DNA of 64,000 nt from Solanum dulcamara. Its lineage: Eukaryota > Streptophyta > Magnoliopsida > Solanales > Solanaceae. The position numbers and the translations under genes were made by a program. Of this stretch, positions 1 through 12,322 are shown piece after piece; within the stretch, counting starts at the first letter, position 1, and each line of letters begins with the position of its first letter. Location: the NCBI RefSeq assembly GCF_947179165.1, contig NC_077248.1, positions 55,723,732 through 55,787,731 of the forward strand, given 5' to 3'. The notes beneath the pieces are model-generated. The model was given only the letters and a program-made list of their open reading frames with translations, was not told where the DNA came from and ran no database searches.

Positions 1-1909
1 CTAGCATAGTTGCTTCCGATGAGTATTCCCTTGGTTTGGTGCCATTAGCTAGTGCAGGGACCGTGAGTTTGTATTTTTATTTTTGAGGCTTGGCCCTACT
101 TATGCCTATGATTGTGATGAAATCCTTGCCTTATGATTATACCTTGGATCCTTCGATGCATATTATTGATATAAGATGGAGTTATCGGTATCCAGGTTCT
201 TTGAATGTTATCTTTAGGTAGATGTTACTCCTTCATTTATTGACTATTTATAAGTTCTTTCACTTGCCAGAGCAGAGATATGCCTTATTAATCTATTGTA
301 GTTAAGTTGGCTGGAGTATTTTAGGCCTGAGGTCTTTATCGACTATTAACTAGATTCCAGATTAGTTTCTATACTCTAGGAGTAGGGTACTTGCTAGGTA
401 TGTTGTGTTTCTATTTGCTTGAGTTATTTGGATGTTGGTGATTGCATATATTGCATTGGTTGCGTATGTACACTTGTTTTTTGGTACGATCCTAGGCATG
501 CATTGGTTTGATCATTATTTTGAGGAAATAGGATTATTGCCCTTTTACTACTATACTTATATTTTATGGGAGTCGTACCACTTGGATATTTTTGATAAAC
601 TATGGATATTTATGAGGCATTGATGACATACTCCTTCTCTACTTGGAAATATTAGAGGCATCTAGGATGTACTCTTCCTTTTACTTGACCGATGGAAGAG
701 AAAGTTGACCTTTCCATGCTATTGGCTTATATTAATGATCTCTAGTCACACTGACAGAGCGGGAAGTCCTTGATAAGGACCATAAAGGTACTTATGGACA
801 CTCTTGAGTCCTCGATAGATTTCCTTATCCATGTGACCTATTGAAATAGGAATAGGGAGGTGCAACATGGGTTCTACCTCGCGGGTCGAGACTTAGGGAT
901 AGGTATATATATCTTGGTACTATGGAACTACTGATTTTATTGCATTATTATCATTCATTTGCATAGCCTGCCACAATCATAATTGGTTATGGTGTGTACC
1001 TTTTGGTCTTATGGGGGCCCGTACGGGTTTAGTTTGTGATTTTGTACCTTCATGGCACATAGGGCTTTAGTAAGGTCTTGGTTGACTACTTGTTTACTTG
1101 TGGCAGTTCAAAGGGTGGTTCTTTTGTTTGAAGGTAGGTACTTCCCTTGTTCCTTGCTATTTGAATCCTTTATGCAGGGTTTGTTTAAGGATAGTCTTCT
1201 TAGATTTTACATGTTGTTTATGGTTACTTCTATTAGTATGTCTTTTGCCAATTGTCATGTATAGGTTGATGTGCTAGCATATCCCTATTTGTATCTTGCT
1301 TCTTTTACCATCTTTATTTACTCTCTTTTGGAGCTTCCAACTTATTTCTTATTATAAGTTCCATTTATTTCGTTATCACTTGTTCTATATGCTCTTTTTT
1401 ACATGCCTATTATGCTTGTGTTATCTTTGGAGCTCAGTTGTCCAATACCTAATAAGTTCTACTGGTTTGTATTCACATTACATATCTGCACCTTGAAGAT
1501 TATAGTATGAGTTCTCATTGTTGATTTAAATCTCCTGTGGAATATCTATTGGGATTTAGAGATTGAAGTGAGCTCATGACGTTCAGAGTTGTCTATCTCC
1601 CTCTATATTTGATAGGACTAGTCATTATTTTGTTTTTATAGATATTATATACTTATATCCTATTATGTAAAAGCTTATACTTTTATTTTGACTAGAAGCA
1701 CAACTATCGACTGATAGTAGTCTTGCGGGTTTATTTCTATGTTGATTTGATTCTTTCTCTTTCCTATATTTGTTATTGTCATTGTTATCTTCTGCATTCT
1801 TCACTTTCTTGTGATATCCTGTTGTCTCTACCTATGGGATATGGGTTAGTCTTACCTATTGGTGGTATATAGTAAGTTCTATTATGACCTGAGAAATTGG
1901 GTCGTGACA
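1..1909 (+). mobile_element. Left (5') LTR, partial, of deleted gypsy element G1
   Basis: Bases from about 600 to 1909 align by eye with about 5645-6840: both carry the run TTAGAGGCATC, the block TGACCTA(T/C)TGAAATAGGAA followed by GAGGTGCAACATGGG, and a terminal GACCTGA(G/T)AAAT...GTC(G/A)TGACA. This pair of direct repeats about 4.9 kb apart, followed at 1912 by a primer-site-like sequence, identifies it as the 5' LTR. Its start lies outside the window. Bases 1-600 carry no independent support and are assigned to the LTR only by position. Short open frames in it (for example 1052-1264 and 1296-1496) show no protein family and are taken as chance. Confidence 0.75.
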
Positions 1910-2010
1910 GATGAATATCAAAGCTTTAGGTTCACCTATATCGTTGGTACAAGAGCTAATGCCTAGTAGAGTTCTGCAGATCTATGTGAAGATGTCTGTA
2001 TCCTATCTTC
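1910..2010 (+). promoter_or_regulatory. Primer binding site and leader of G1 (degenerate)
   Basis: Directly after the LTR end stands TGAATATCAAAGC, a decayed form of the TGGTATCAGAGC primer site complementary to initiator methionine tRNA that is usual for plant Ty3/gypsy chromoviruses. The leader that follows (about 1985-2025, with TATCTTCGGGAGGCTATAGG) has counterparts in reverse orientation near 14940-14975 and 55075-55105. The three elements therefore share one leader and are probably one lineage. Confidence 0.6.
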
Positions 2011-2800
2011 GGGAGGCTATAGGGCATTCTTAGGAAATTCCATTCTTGACACCTTATCATGTAACTTTTTTCATATGACCTTTAAAATGCTTTTTTGGAC
2101 CCACTATCTCTAAGATGGATAACATGTAGTTTTTTTGGACATAGACAAGATGGATACTCAGATCATCAGGGTTTCAAAGCATGGTTAGGACACCAGTGAC
2201 ATTGAGTTGTAGCTAGGGGATCTGAGGGCAGCCTAGGTTTCTAAAGATTTAGTGGTCACTGCGACTCCTTAGGATTTCGTGTTGGTGACTTTGTGTCTAT
2301 TCGAGGATACACCACAGACATGTAGTTTTTGGTGCATCGAGTGGTTCTCAGTCTAGAGTTTGATGTGTAGGTCTTTAAAAGGGTTTTTTGTTGGTAAGTA
2401 TGTGGTTGGGTTTCTTGAGTGGGCCGGGTAGACTCCCACCTTGTTTCCTATCGAGTGAGAGTTAATTCTAGGATTTATTGGTGGATTAAGATTTCCCCTC
2501 CATTTAGCATTAGATCACTTGATAGTAGTTCGATCTAATTTTCCCCAGGTATTGAGTTATGCGAGGGCCATGGAGCATGTATGTATTAAGACTTATTGAA
2601 GAAGCAATTATGGTACCCACCATGTCTATACAAAGCTCATGATAGACATATCAACGTTTGCTATTCAATCATTCATGTTTTGGAGCTTATACTACTTTAG
2701 CTAAGTCGTCCCAGCAGGTTGCTTTTGGTGGGAAGTGCTATACATGTGGTGAGTTGGGGCATTCGACTAAGCAGTGTCTTACAATCACACATCATATGTG
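2011..2800 (+). pseudogene. gag: gag relic of G1; only the CCHC zinc knuckle is readable
   Basis: Gag would form the virus-like particle and bind the element's RNA through its nucleocapsid domain. Only that part is recognisable: bases 2736-2777 encode CYTCGELGHSTKQC, an exact C-x2-C-x4-H-x4-C zinc knuckle, preceded by QQVAFGGK and followed within ten codons by a stop. Upstream, stops and frameshifts in all frames prevent reading a capsid domain. No protease, RT or integrase follows, so this copy could only have moved with proteins supplied by relatives, and it is now certainly dead. The knuckle is seen directly; assigning the rest of the interval to gag is inference. Confidence 0.65.
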
Positions 2801-3962
2801 ATAGGCTCGGCAGTGTCAGGTCCCTAGGGCACCAATATAGCGAGCTAGGGGTGGTCCCTAGAGTGTTATATATGGTAGTGTAGATGTTCAGTTCGAGGTC
2901 AAACACGATCCATTCGTCGCTTCTATAGGCCGACTGAGACTGATGTCCCAGGTATTGCTAGAATGAATATGATATTTTATTGCTTTTAACCTTGACTGCT
3001 TATAATGTGTGGATTTGTGTTTTTATACCCGTACTTGCTTATGTTCCTTACTAACTATTTGCTATTTGTTGTGAAATCCTTATTTGGCAATATATGTTTT
3101 TATTCATCCTCCGTTGTTGATTTCTCTTATTAGTGGATGGTTTTTGCATTGTTCTTTGTTTAGAATAATGGTATAGTAGCACTTTTTACCTTTGTGCATA
3201 GCTGACTTTGATTCTATGAACATCTTATTTCTGCTATCCTAGATTACTTTGATTAAATGACAACATTATCGGCTTGGTATATTTTGGTTAGTAGGTGAGA
3301 GTCGGGTTGTGTAAGGTGATTTTTTCCACCCATGGATTTGATTGTCCCTTAGAGTATCCTTTTCAATTTTGAAAGATAGATTTTCGACTCAAGTTAAGGG
3401 TTTTGGGATTCATTGGGTTAGAAAATTGGGATATGCTCTGGGATGAGTTACTTATTTTGGTCTTTACTGTTCTTCGATATTTAGGTGTTGCTTGTCTTTC
3501 ATCCATGGATGTTGTTTGTGTTGTTATTTAGGCACTGTTAATGTGGTTTAGCGTAGGTAGGATACCCATAATAACTAAAGAGTGTTGAGTTTGTAGTATA
3601 AAGAAAAGAATTCAACTTGGGAGTTATTTAGCAACTTCTCTTGTCTATTGATCACCTACTTCAAAGGTATTTGTATGGTTTTGGTTCATCTCGAGTTAGT
3701 TTGTATATTCAATTGAGTTTGTTCTTATTGGATGGAAGGCAGTATCGAAAGAAAGGAATTGAAGTTGGTTTGAGTTATGGAGAGAAGAAGTGAATTTGAG
3801 AGTTTCCCTTCAGCTTATGTTCTTGGATGGTGTTGCCTAACCTGAGAAGCTACCTGTTGGTTTGGCGGAGAGTGTGGACCTAGTTTCCTACTCTTTTTGT
3901 TCCCTTAGGTTCTATTCTATCCTTTGACTTTCGAGGATGAAAGTCCTTGAAGTGGTGGATGT
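2801..3962 (+). other. Remaining internal region of G1, no coding signal, ends at a PPT-like region
   Basis: About 1.1 kb of T-rich sequence without recognisable protein. The end, with CGAGGATGAAAGTCC then GAAGTGGTGGATGT just before 3963, resembles the region before the 3' LTR in the related minus-strand element at 51124 (CGAGGATGAAC... and AGTGGTGGATGA read in reverse). It is probably the polypurine-tract region. The whole pol gene has been lost. Confidence 0.6.
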
Positions 3963-6840
3963 TGTAATGACCCTTTAAATCATTTTCACTTCTTTTCAAT
4001 CTTTTCAATATTTAAAGCTTTTCTATACAGACCCCAAGTCATTTATAACTTACTGGCACTGACCGTATGGTCGCTTGGTCGTTCATTTAGATTTTATGCC
4101 TGTTTCCCTATTTTGGAGCTCTTTGTGTTTAAATGGTTGAATTCAATCAAAGCTCTAGGAAGACGACCTTAGAAAGAAATTCTGATGGTTTCACCTCTTG
4201 AATCGTCATTTTAGGCTAGTAACATATTTGGCTCGAATATTGATCCTTTCAGTGCGAGTTAGAGCCATTAGGCATTTTAGCCTTTAAAATTTAGCCTAAG
4301 TTTGAATTTGATCAATATTCTTGGAAACTGTACTCAGATTGAAATTTCCTCAGTGCATGTAATTCCAAAATGTCAAGTTTTATCTAGAATGGTCATTTGT
4401 GAAGTTCTCGAGGCTTTTTCTCTCATTCCAAACCTTGTTGTAGAAATGAAAAAAATGGCTCATAGGTGTGGGACTCATTTTTTATCGAGATGATCTCGGA
4501 TGAAAATTTTGACCGTCATTAACTCTGTAACATTGAATTTTATGGGGTAGCATAATTCGTTTGTCCACACAAAATTTGAAATGAATCCCGAGCACCCAGT
4601 TGAAGTATTTTCAACCCTCAAAGGTCAGTACAGTCAGCCCTTGCTGGTGTACCTTGGGTTGATCTTTGCGTTCATGGACCTGGTCCCCGAGTTTGCAAAG
4701 AAGAGGGAACTTTCCCTCCGCATTCGCGGACCTGATCTACAAATTAAGGGAGAAGAGGGAGCTTTTCCTCATGTTCGCGGACTTGTTCCCATATTTGTGA
4801 AGAAGAGGTAGCCTTCCCTACGCATTCACGGATGTTGTCGCCGCATTCACGGAGGTTTGCTAACTGGTCTTTTAGTTAAGACCACCTGCCATTTCAGCCC
4901 GACTTTACCAAGTCTTTTTTGTGATTTTGAGAGCTAGAGAGCTCTAAATTAAGAAATTCCAAGAGTTAATTGTTTGTGTGGATCGTGTCTACACATTGGA
5001 CTATTTGGAAAAGCGTGGGGAGCTTTATTTTGAGGTAACTTCTGCTCGGAGTAGTCTACCAAAGCTTTTGATTTATTCTTTAGTGGTGAATTTGTGTATG
5101 AACTGTTTTCTCTCTATTTCAAGCTCCGTTTGCGCCCATTTTTGGGGCACGAGTTCCTGGACCTATGTAGCTTCTTTTCATGAAGTTAATTTTAGTATTC
5201 CCGATGTGGGTCCTACAATTTTATTTAGATCCAATTTTGGGTCTGTCTCCAAAAAAATACATTTTTGGTGTGAAAACTTTCGTATTTATGAGGTGATCAA
5301 CATTTTGATAGCGTGGAGGAAAATTTGAGGTGTTTTGGGGAGAAAAGCTTCAGATTATGGACTTTGGATCGGGCATGTTTGTCTTTGAGGTAGGCTAAGG
5401 TCTACTTGTTTTAGATTGTATTTTATAAGATGTTATTTAGCATATTTTGCTTGTGAGTTAGGATTGTATGTGGCGAGTTTAGGATTTCCTTTCCTTATCC
5501 TTATTTGTTGATTCCCATATGAGCCTTAGGCTAGTTTAGTATTGTGAGGGACTTCGTTTTGATTGGAAATTCCTAGTTTTTGCATGTCTAGTGTTGGTAG
5601 CCTCTCTTTGGTTGATAGTTGATGCTTTATAGTATCTGGTATGTTTAGCACCTTTTCTAATTAGAATTATTAGAGGCATCTGGGATGTACTCTCCCTTTT
5701 ACTTGATTGGTCGATGATAAAGCCTAACTTTTCCATGCTATTGGCTTATATTGATGATCTCCAGACATAGTAATACAGTGGAAAGTCATAGATCGGGACC
5801 CGGAAGATGAATATGGACACTCCTGAGTCCCTCGTGGATTCGTCTGTCTGTGTGACCTACTGAAATAGGAAGTGAGAGGTGCAACATGGGTCCTACCTCA
5901 CTGGCTGGTTTTATGGGGCCTATCACAAGCATAATTAGTTGTGGTATGTACCTATTGGTTTTGTATGGGCCATAAGGGTTTAATTTGTTGTTTTGTACCT
6001 TCTGGGTACGTAGGGTCTCGGTCAGGTCTTAGTTGACTACTTGTGGCAGTACGAAGGGTGGTTCTTTTATTTGAAGGTAGGTACTACCCTTGTTCCTTGC
6101 TATTTGACTCTTTTATGCAGGGTTTGTTTTAGGATTGTCTTCTTAGCTTTTACTTTTGTTTGTGGTTACTTCTTTTATTGTGTTATTGTCTAGTTGTCTC
6201 CTTTAGAAGAGTTTGGTCATTTATAGGTTGATGGGCTAGCGCATCCAGGTTCATTTCTTGCTTCTTTTACATGCTTCCTTTACTCTCTTTCGGTGCTTCC
6301 ATCTTGTTGCTTATTTTGAGTTCCTATTCTTTCTTTATCACTTGAGATATATGCTCTTGTCTTACATTCCTATTATTCTTATGTTATATTTGGAGCTCAG
6401 TCGGCCTATGTCTATTGAGTGATACTTGTTGGTATTCATACTATACTTCTATACCCACGGATCATTGTACGGGTTCTCATTGTGATTCGAAGACTTGGGT
6501 GAGATCTTAGCATTTGGAGTTACCTATTTTCCTCTATATTGGATATGACTAATCTTTATTTTGATTTCAAAGATAGTTTGTACTTATATCCTGTTATGTA
6601 AAAGCTTATACTATCATTTTGACTAGAAGCTCAACTACCGACTGATACCAGATTGTGGGGTTTATTTATGTGTTGATTTGATTCTTTCTCTTTTCTATAT
6701 TTGGTATTGTCATTATTATCTTCCGCATTCTTCTCTTCCGTGTGATAATTCATTGTCTCTGGCTCCGGATTATGTGTTAGGCTTACCTACTGGTGGCGTA
6801 TAGTAGATGCCATCATGACCTGATAAATCAAGTCATGACA
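3963..6840 (+). mobile_element. Right (3') LTR of G1, 2.88 kb
   Basis: Begins TGTAATGACCC and ends AAGTCATGACA, so it has the TG...CA termini expected of an LTR, and its second half repeats 600-1909. It ends exactly at 6840, where Tat/Ogre-like LTR sequence (see 6841) resumes, so G1 inserted into that LTR. The right-hand target duplication would be TTCAG (6841-6845); the left partner is outside the window. Open frames inside (4302-4493, 4581-4811, 4978-5328) match no family I recognise and lie in LTR sequence. Confidence 0.85.
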
Positions 6841-7041
6841 TTCAGTCAACATAATTTCTTACTCGAATTTCTAGTTTGTAGACCAATAAAATAAAGAGAC
6901 AACTTCCTTTTGATTAGGGATTTAAATAAGGTGACTTAAACACCAAAACTCAATTTCTAGTGGAAACTCTGAACAAAAAAAATTCCTTTTCAATACCGTC
7001 TCTTAAATTGGAAGAACTTGAAGAAAAATAAAGGTGTGACA
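6841..7041 (+). mobile_element. 3' end of the 5' LTR of a Tat/Ogre-like element
   Basis: Aligns over about 190 bases with 24931-25123: shared blocks include CGAATTTCTAGTTTGTA, CCAATAAAATAAAGAG and ACTTAAATTGGAA, and both end in an AAAGG...GA(C/T)A terminus. Because 24931-25123 closes a full-length LTR and this copy is followed by a primer site, this is the last part of the 5' LTR. The rest was displaced to the left of the window by G1. Confidence 0.75.
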
Positions 7042-7064
7042 TCTCTGGTGACTCTACTGGGTAC
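7042..7064 (+). promoter_or_regulatory. Tat/Ogre-type primer binding site
   Basis: The bases directly after the LTR end read TCTCTGGTGACTCTACTGGG. From memory of the family, Tat/Ogre elements carry a primer site of the form TGGCGACTCTGCTGGGG, primed by an arginine tRNA rather than by initiator tRNA; two or three mismatches separate this copy. It clearly differs from the TGGTATCAGAGC sites of the other elements in the window. Confidence 0.65.
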
Positions 7065-8809
7065 TAACCAGAATTCGAGCTTTGTTATATTAAATTTTAC
7101 TTGATTTGTTTTGATATATTGTGTATGATTGCCTAATGTGATACTTGCTTTTTATTTATCTCTTTGATTTTTTTTAAAATATAATATAAATTGTCTTCTC
7201 TTGCGCATCCCTTTGAATCTCAGAAAACACTTCACACACGTTCACATGAATGCAATTATGCATCCTACATTCAATTGAGATAAAGACAGAGTATTTGACA
7301 TCTGGTGAAGGATTATTAGTACAACATTTTAGGCGGGTTGGACCATCAATGAAGTTGGAACAACTTTGCTACCAACAAGTTTCTCCTCACTGGCTTGAGT
7401 ATCCGCTCGAGTAAGCCAGTCTAGACACCTATGTCCGTCAGGTTTAAACTAGTAATACTGAAACACATACATGGTTGTCCCAAGTAGAATCCACTTATTC
7501 ACATCATTTGCATTTTATTAAGTTGGACTCAACACAGGAGTCTAGTTCGTCTAGGACAGGGGTCCCTCCTTTTATCTGACCAACATGGACATTCTATATG
7601 CTATTTGTATTATTATTTGTAAGTTCACATCTGGAAAAATTATATGGTGATCAGTGAAATGAAAGAAAGGTTGACCTTCAATTTTTTTAAAAAATAATGG
7701 GTAAAGAGGGAGAAAACACAAAAGGGAAAAGATTTCTTGTTTTAGAAGTTCTTATACATTTCATAGAAATGGGAATTTTAAAAAAAAATTACTTCTTAAT
7801 AAAAATCACAAAAAGATTTTTGTTTTAGTTTCTTTTGTATAATTCGTAAAATAAAAATTTAAAATATTTTGCTTTCATAATACTTTGAAAATGATTTCAT
7901 TTGTCAAGTCAAGCTTTAATATTTAAAATTTTAACTTTCCAATTTGGAGGAACTGCATACACCTGATTCTCACACCTTGATGATATACGTATGCAATTCT
8001 CCTTAGGTTCGGTGATCTTAATTCAAAAAATAAATTTTTAAAAGTTTTTATTCCTTAGTAAAAATGTTCCAATATTGTTTTATTACATGTTCATAAAAAT
8101 AAAAGAAAAATGTTATTTCTTATAACACAAAATATGATGTTTTCTTATGATCTCTATAAACAATGCACATATAATTCTCACCTCAATGAGATACGTAGGC
8201 AAGACTTCTTAGTTTCGGCGATCTTTATTCAAGAGATTCAAAAATTATTATTGCTTAGTAAGAATGTCAAAAAAAGGAAGAAAATTTTTATTCCTTGTTA
8301 ATACAAATAAAAGAAAATGTTTATTTCTTATAACAAAAAGATATGAAGTTTTCTTATGATCTTCATGAACTACGCACGTTTTATTGTCACCTTGATAAGA
8401 TACATAGACATTTCTCCTTGGGTTCGATCATCTTTATCCAAATTTTATTTTTAAAAAAGTTTCATCTTTATTCAAGAAATTCAAAAAAGGAACGTTTTTA
8501 TTCTCATTTAAATATTTTAAAAAAGGTTTCTTACTTCACATATCAGGCATTGTGAACTTCACACCCTGATTTTGATCACCCCGGTGAGATACTTAGGCGA
8601 CTTTTATGGGTCCAATATTCCTTTGAAAAATCTTATTAAAAAAAGTGTCTCTTGACTTAGTTGGTACCAACATACTTAGGAGTGTGCATGAGAAAAAGAA
8701 AAGTGAACTCTTTGGCATTGTACAGTGGATCAATTTTGTTGTGATCCATATTGATTTTTCTGGTACCTCTTGATTATACTTATGTAACACCTGAAAAATT
8801 CGCTTGCCT
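7065..8809 (+). other. 5' untranslated region of the Tat/Ogre-like element
   Basis: A/T-rich sequence with no coding signal in either direction. It holds the 208-bp repeats listed separately. The two open frames at 8110-8301 and 8343-8555 are two copies of the same repeat unit read in one frame, not genes. The last five bases before 8815 form the target duplication of the next insertion. Confidence 0.55.
7930..8640 (+). repeat. Four degenerate ~208-bp repeats in the Tat/Ogre 5' UTR
   Basis: The motif GATACGTAGGCA (with variants), followed by TTCTCCTTAGGTTCGG and preceded by a CTCACCTTGATGA-like run, recurs at about 7982, 8190, 8399 and 8588, spacings of 208, 209 and 189. Between them, T-rich stretches ending in TTTCTTATAACA also repeat. 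GATACGTAGGC-type motifs are, as I recall, common in Tat/Ogre untranslated regions. Confidence 0.7.
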
Positions 8810-8814
8810 AAAAT

Positions 8815-11772
8815 TGTCATGACCCAACCCCGTAGGTCATGATGGGTGTCCAAGATGGACACTCGCGTATACCCCTGTTCACTGTAAGTAGACTTGTCGC
8901 ATATTCACATCATGGCATAACCCGTGTCATGAGGGGGGCACAACTTATTAATAGGCAACCTAACACATAAGCCGATGAGGCTATCATAGCACGTGGGGTC
9001 ATCCCATTATAAATACATAAATGAGCCGACAAGGCTTCCACAACAGAGGGGACATCCCAAAATGCAAGTCATATAAATAAAATTGGACCCACATATATAT
9101 ACAACCCATACGCATGTCTACAAACCTCTAAGAGTAATAACGATAACATATGACGAGATAGGGCCCCGTCGTACCCTTGAATAAATAAATATATACATAG
9201 AAGGTTTAGTACCCAAAACTTGGCTCCGATACAAGGGAGCTTCTCCCAACTTGCTGAGTGGAATCCTAAGCTGGCGAATCCCTAAAACATGCGTCTGTAC
9301 CTTCGGGCATGAAACGCAGCCCCCCCCCCCAAAAAAAAAAAAAACGGGGATCAGTATGAGATACGTACTGAGTGTGTAAAGTATAAAACATCATAAGGGG
9401 ATTACAACTGACATAGGAATATAGGGGGCAAGTATAACATTTAACAAATTATTGTACCTGCATCTTATAAAATAGAATCATGTACATCATTGTCACATAC
9501 CGTACCTGGCCCGTCATGAGACTCGGTGTTGCAAATGTATCACTATATTTTCATATACATACCTATATACTGTATCCGGCCCTTTAGTGAGGGTCTCAGT
9601 GAATAGAGTAGTGTATATTTATATCGTACCCGACCTATCACGGGATCCAGTTCCATCATCATGTCATCATGTCATCATATCATGTCATCATATATATCAT
9701 ACCATACCCGGCCCTCTAGTAAGGAACTCGGTCAATCTTTCATATACTGTACTCGACCCTCTAATAAGAAACTCAATGAATGATCATCTCTTCATATCAT
9801 TGTATATATATATCATACCCGGCCCGGGACTCAGTGAAATTATAGTGAAGCTGTGCACGATTAACATACTCGTCCTATTATGGGACTCGATGGAAGATGT
9901 ATTAACAACATACATGAGAAGAGTAGTGAGTAACCATATGCAAGTTAAATCATCATCTGAGACTCCACAAAATAGTCAAGTGAACCGTCACTTGAAGATC
10001 AGGTTAGTAATTGTCTTAAGTACCCTTTAAAGATCACTAGGAATCATATCAAATGGAGCCTCAGGCATCATAGACGTGCATCAAGACAATGCCAGATAGC
10101 TTATGCAATCAGAGACATTTATCATCATAGAGCCTTTGGGAATAGGAGCTTATGTCATATATCGTTTCACTTACATTAAGCCATTTCAAAAGAAGGAAGG
10201 GATAGGCTTTACGCATACTACTCTTCATCATGTAGAAGACTTACAAGGCAATAACTCAACTATTGCAGGAGTTATAATATCAAGAAGTGAATAATATTTA
10301 CGAACCATTCTCAGGGTTCTATGAATGGAATTATCCCCACATTACATATACCAACCACTTACAGCTAAGACATGCCAAAAGAAAAGAAAGGTATCTTTAC
10401 ATACCTCTTATGGATTACTCTTAGCAATGCTTGCCTCATCGCCCTCTAGACCTATTTAACACGAAGTAATACTTATTATGAGTACACTTTCGACCTTACG
10501 GCTTAAAAAGATATAACCAAGTAGGTATAGGAATACACCTCTCGACTAGTATCTTGACTAGTTAAGAAGTTAACAGAAATCGGGCAGCATATCCCCTATA
10601 ACTTGCCCAATCCAAACTTCCAATTTAACCTCCAATTAAAGCAGCCATACCAAAAACAACAACCAGCAACCATATGTAAGAAAACTACTTCAACATTGTT
10701 CAAAACAATTCCCAAACAGCCCGCTCAAAATAACGACTCCAAAATACAGTTTTCCATCTTTATTTCGTAAAATCATAACCATATGGAAAGGAGCACCACG
10801 TGTCTGCAACAAGAGCACTTATATACATATTTAATCATGTTTCTAGCCCTACAAACTATACAAATCACCTCCAAATACCACACCATACTAATGACAACAC
10901 TAGCCAAACTTTAACCCGCTAGAATAACTTCAAAACAACCCTTACATGGGTTCCAACACCCTTCAACCGTAACATGCATATTTGCACTTTTACAATCCAT
11001 ATTTACACCTCCATGACATGCTTAAACCCTTACTCAAATGTGTAAAATGAGAATCAAGCCATACCTTAGCAACTTAGTTTCCGAAATTTACCGAAAGTTG
11101 TAGGTTCATGTTGAATCTCCTTTTTGCCCCAACTATTAATTTTACATTTTTAAACTCCGTTACTTACTTGAAGAATACCTTAGATAATGAATTCACAGAG
11201 AAAAAGATGAGGGCTTACCTTGTTCTCCTCCAAGCCGTAGCTACTCCTCTCTTCCTCTCTAGTTTTTCTCCAATTTTTCTAAGTGTCAAAGGGCTGAAAA
11301 TGAAAAATTAGTCATGGTTGAACATATATATACTCCTCCTTAGGGAGTGAAACATGTCATCCCCTAAGGGTGACATGTGTCTAGCCCCTATTGGGCCAGC
11401 ACATCCATGCGGCCACTCCAAGGCTGCTACGTGGTAGTGGGGTCCACCCCAAGCAGGTGCGACCAAGTAGGTGCATCACTTGCTGCCATATGTCACCTCC
11501 TCATATTGCCATGTGTCATCTCCTTAGGCTTCCACGTGTTGTCCTCTTTTCTATTTCGTAGGTTTGTAATCTCGTCTCGCTTCAAGAATCTATGTAATCC
11601 TTGCTACGTAAGCTTGTTATATACTCAAGTAACTTAAGTATAAAGTACATCCAAGTTGGTAACTTACGCAAGTAGGTCGATTACCACGACTCACTACTTG
11701 GGTCACATGGCAATAGTTTGGAGAGAAAAGAAAAAAAACATGCTCCAATGTACAGAAGTGCAGGGTATAACA
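8815..11772 (-). mobile_element. Solo LTR, family H, 2.96 kb, with perfect 5-bp TSD
   Basis: On the minus strand it starts TGTTATACCC and ends GGTCATGACA. The flanks are AAAAT at 8810-8814 and AAAAT at 11773-11777, a perfect target-site duplication. There is no internal region and no second copy, so it is a solo LTR left by recombination between the two LTRs of a complete element. It matches the plus-strand LTR at 61466-64000 (for example the block around 9157-9310 against 63838-64000, and 11340-11640 against 61680-62060). It contains a C-tract next to an A-tract (9320-9344). Frames at 9587-10030, 10103-10294 and 11377-11637 are chance openings in LTR sequence. Confidence 0.92.
9495..9895 (-). 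repeat. Interspersed ~30-bp CCGGCCC motif array in solo LTR H
   Basis: A motif of the form ACCCGGCCCTCTAGTAAGG followed by ACTCGGTGA recurs about seven times, near 9501, 9564, 9628, 9704, 9743, 9816 and 9866, irregularly spaced by 40-80 bases. Three or four related copies occur in the other family member near 63478-63660. It resembles a regulatory repeat of U3/R type, but no function can be read from sequence. Confidence 0.6.
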
Positions 11773-11777
11773 AAAAT

Positions 11778-12322
11778 TAAGGCTAAAACAAATTAGATTT
11801 CATTGTTTCATTTGCATTTAGTGGTGAGCTTTAGATATAAAATTCAATGGCATGACTCTATTGATCTAGAACTTGGCCCAAATGTTTGTTGAGACAAAAT
11901 TTTGAGCGACATTTAATTTGGAAAAGGATTGTAGGTCTTCTTTGATCAAATCATGCCTTTTAAGCCTATCGAATGAAACATGATCCGTAGTGGTTTTTTT
12001 AGCCTAAAATATTAGTATTTCGATAATAACAACTTAGCCTATATCATTTTGAGTGCACAACTGCACTACCCATATTTTTTTCGTCTCCTTGTTCGCACTG
12101 ACAAGCATTTGAGTTGGATGAAAAAGTGGAAAGATTAAAAAATTTGAAAAAGAAATTCAGAAAAAAATTGAAAAACAAAACTTTAACAAAAGGAAGAAAA
12201 CTCAAAAAAAGAAGAAGAAGGGACTAAGCATACAAACATCAAGTGTGAAAACAAAAAACAAAAAAATTAAGAGCATAATGCATTGGTTAGGGATGGAATA
12301 GTCACTTTAGAATATGCTATCC
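11778..12322 (+). other. Internal Tat/Ogre-like sequence between two solo LTRs
   Basis: Continuation of the host element after removal of the solo LTR at 8815-11772. Contains an A-rich stretch (12118-12270) and no readable gene. It ends at the imperfect target duplication TATCC of the next LTR. Confidence 0.45.

Noticed and set aside
4978..5328. 116-codon frame on the plus strand with a hydrophobic stretch
   Set aside because: Lies wholly within the 3' LTR of G1; no matching frame or domain is seen elsewhere.
8110..8555. Two similar short proteins in tandem
   Set aside because: They are two copies of the 208-bp noncoding repeat read in one frame.
9587..10030. 147-codon frame on the plus strand
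   Set aside because: It runs antisense through solo LTR H and is built from the CCCGGCCC motif series and ATCAT repeats.
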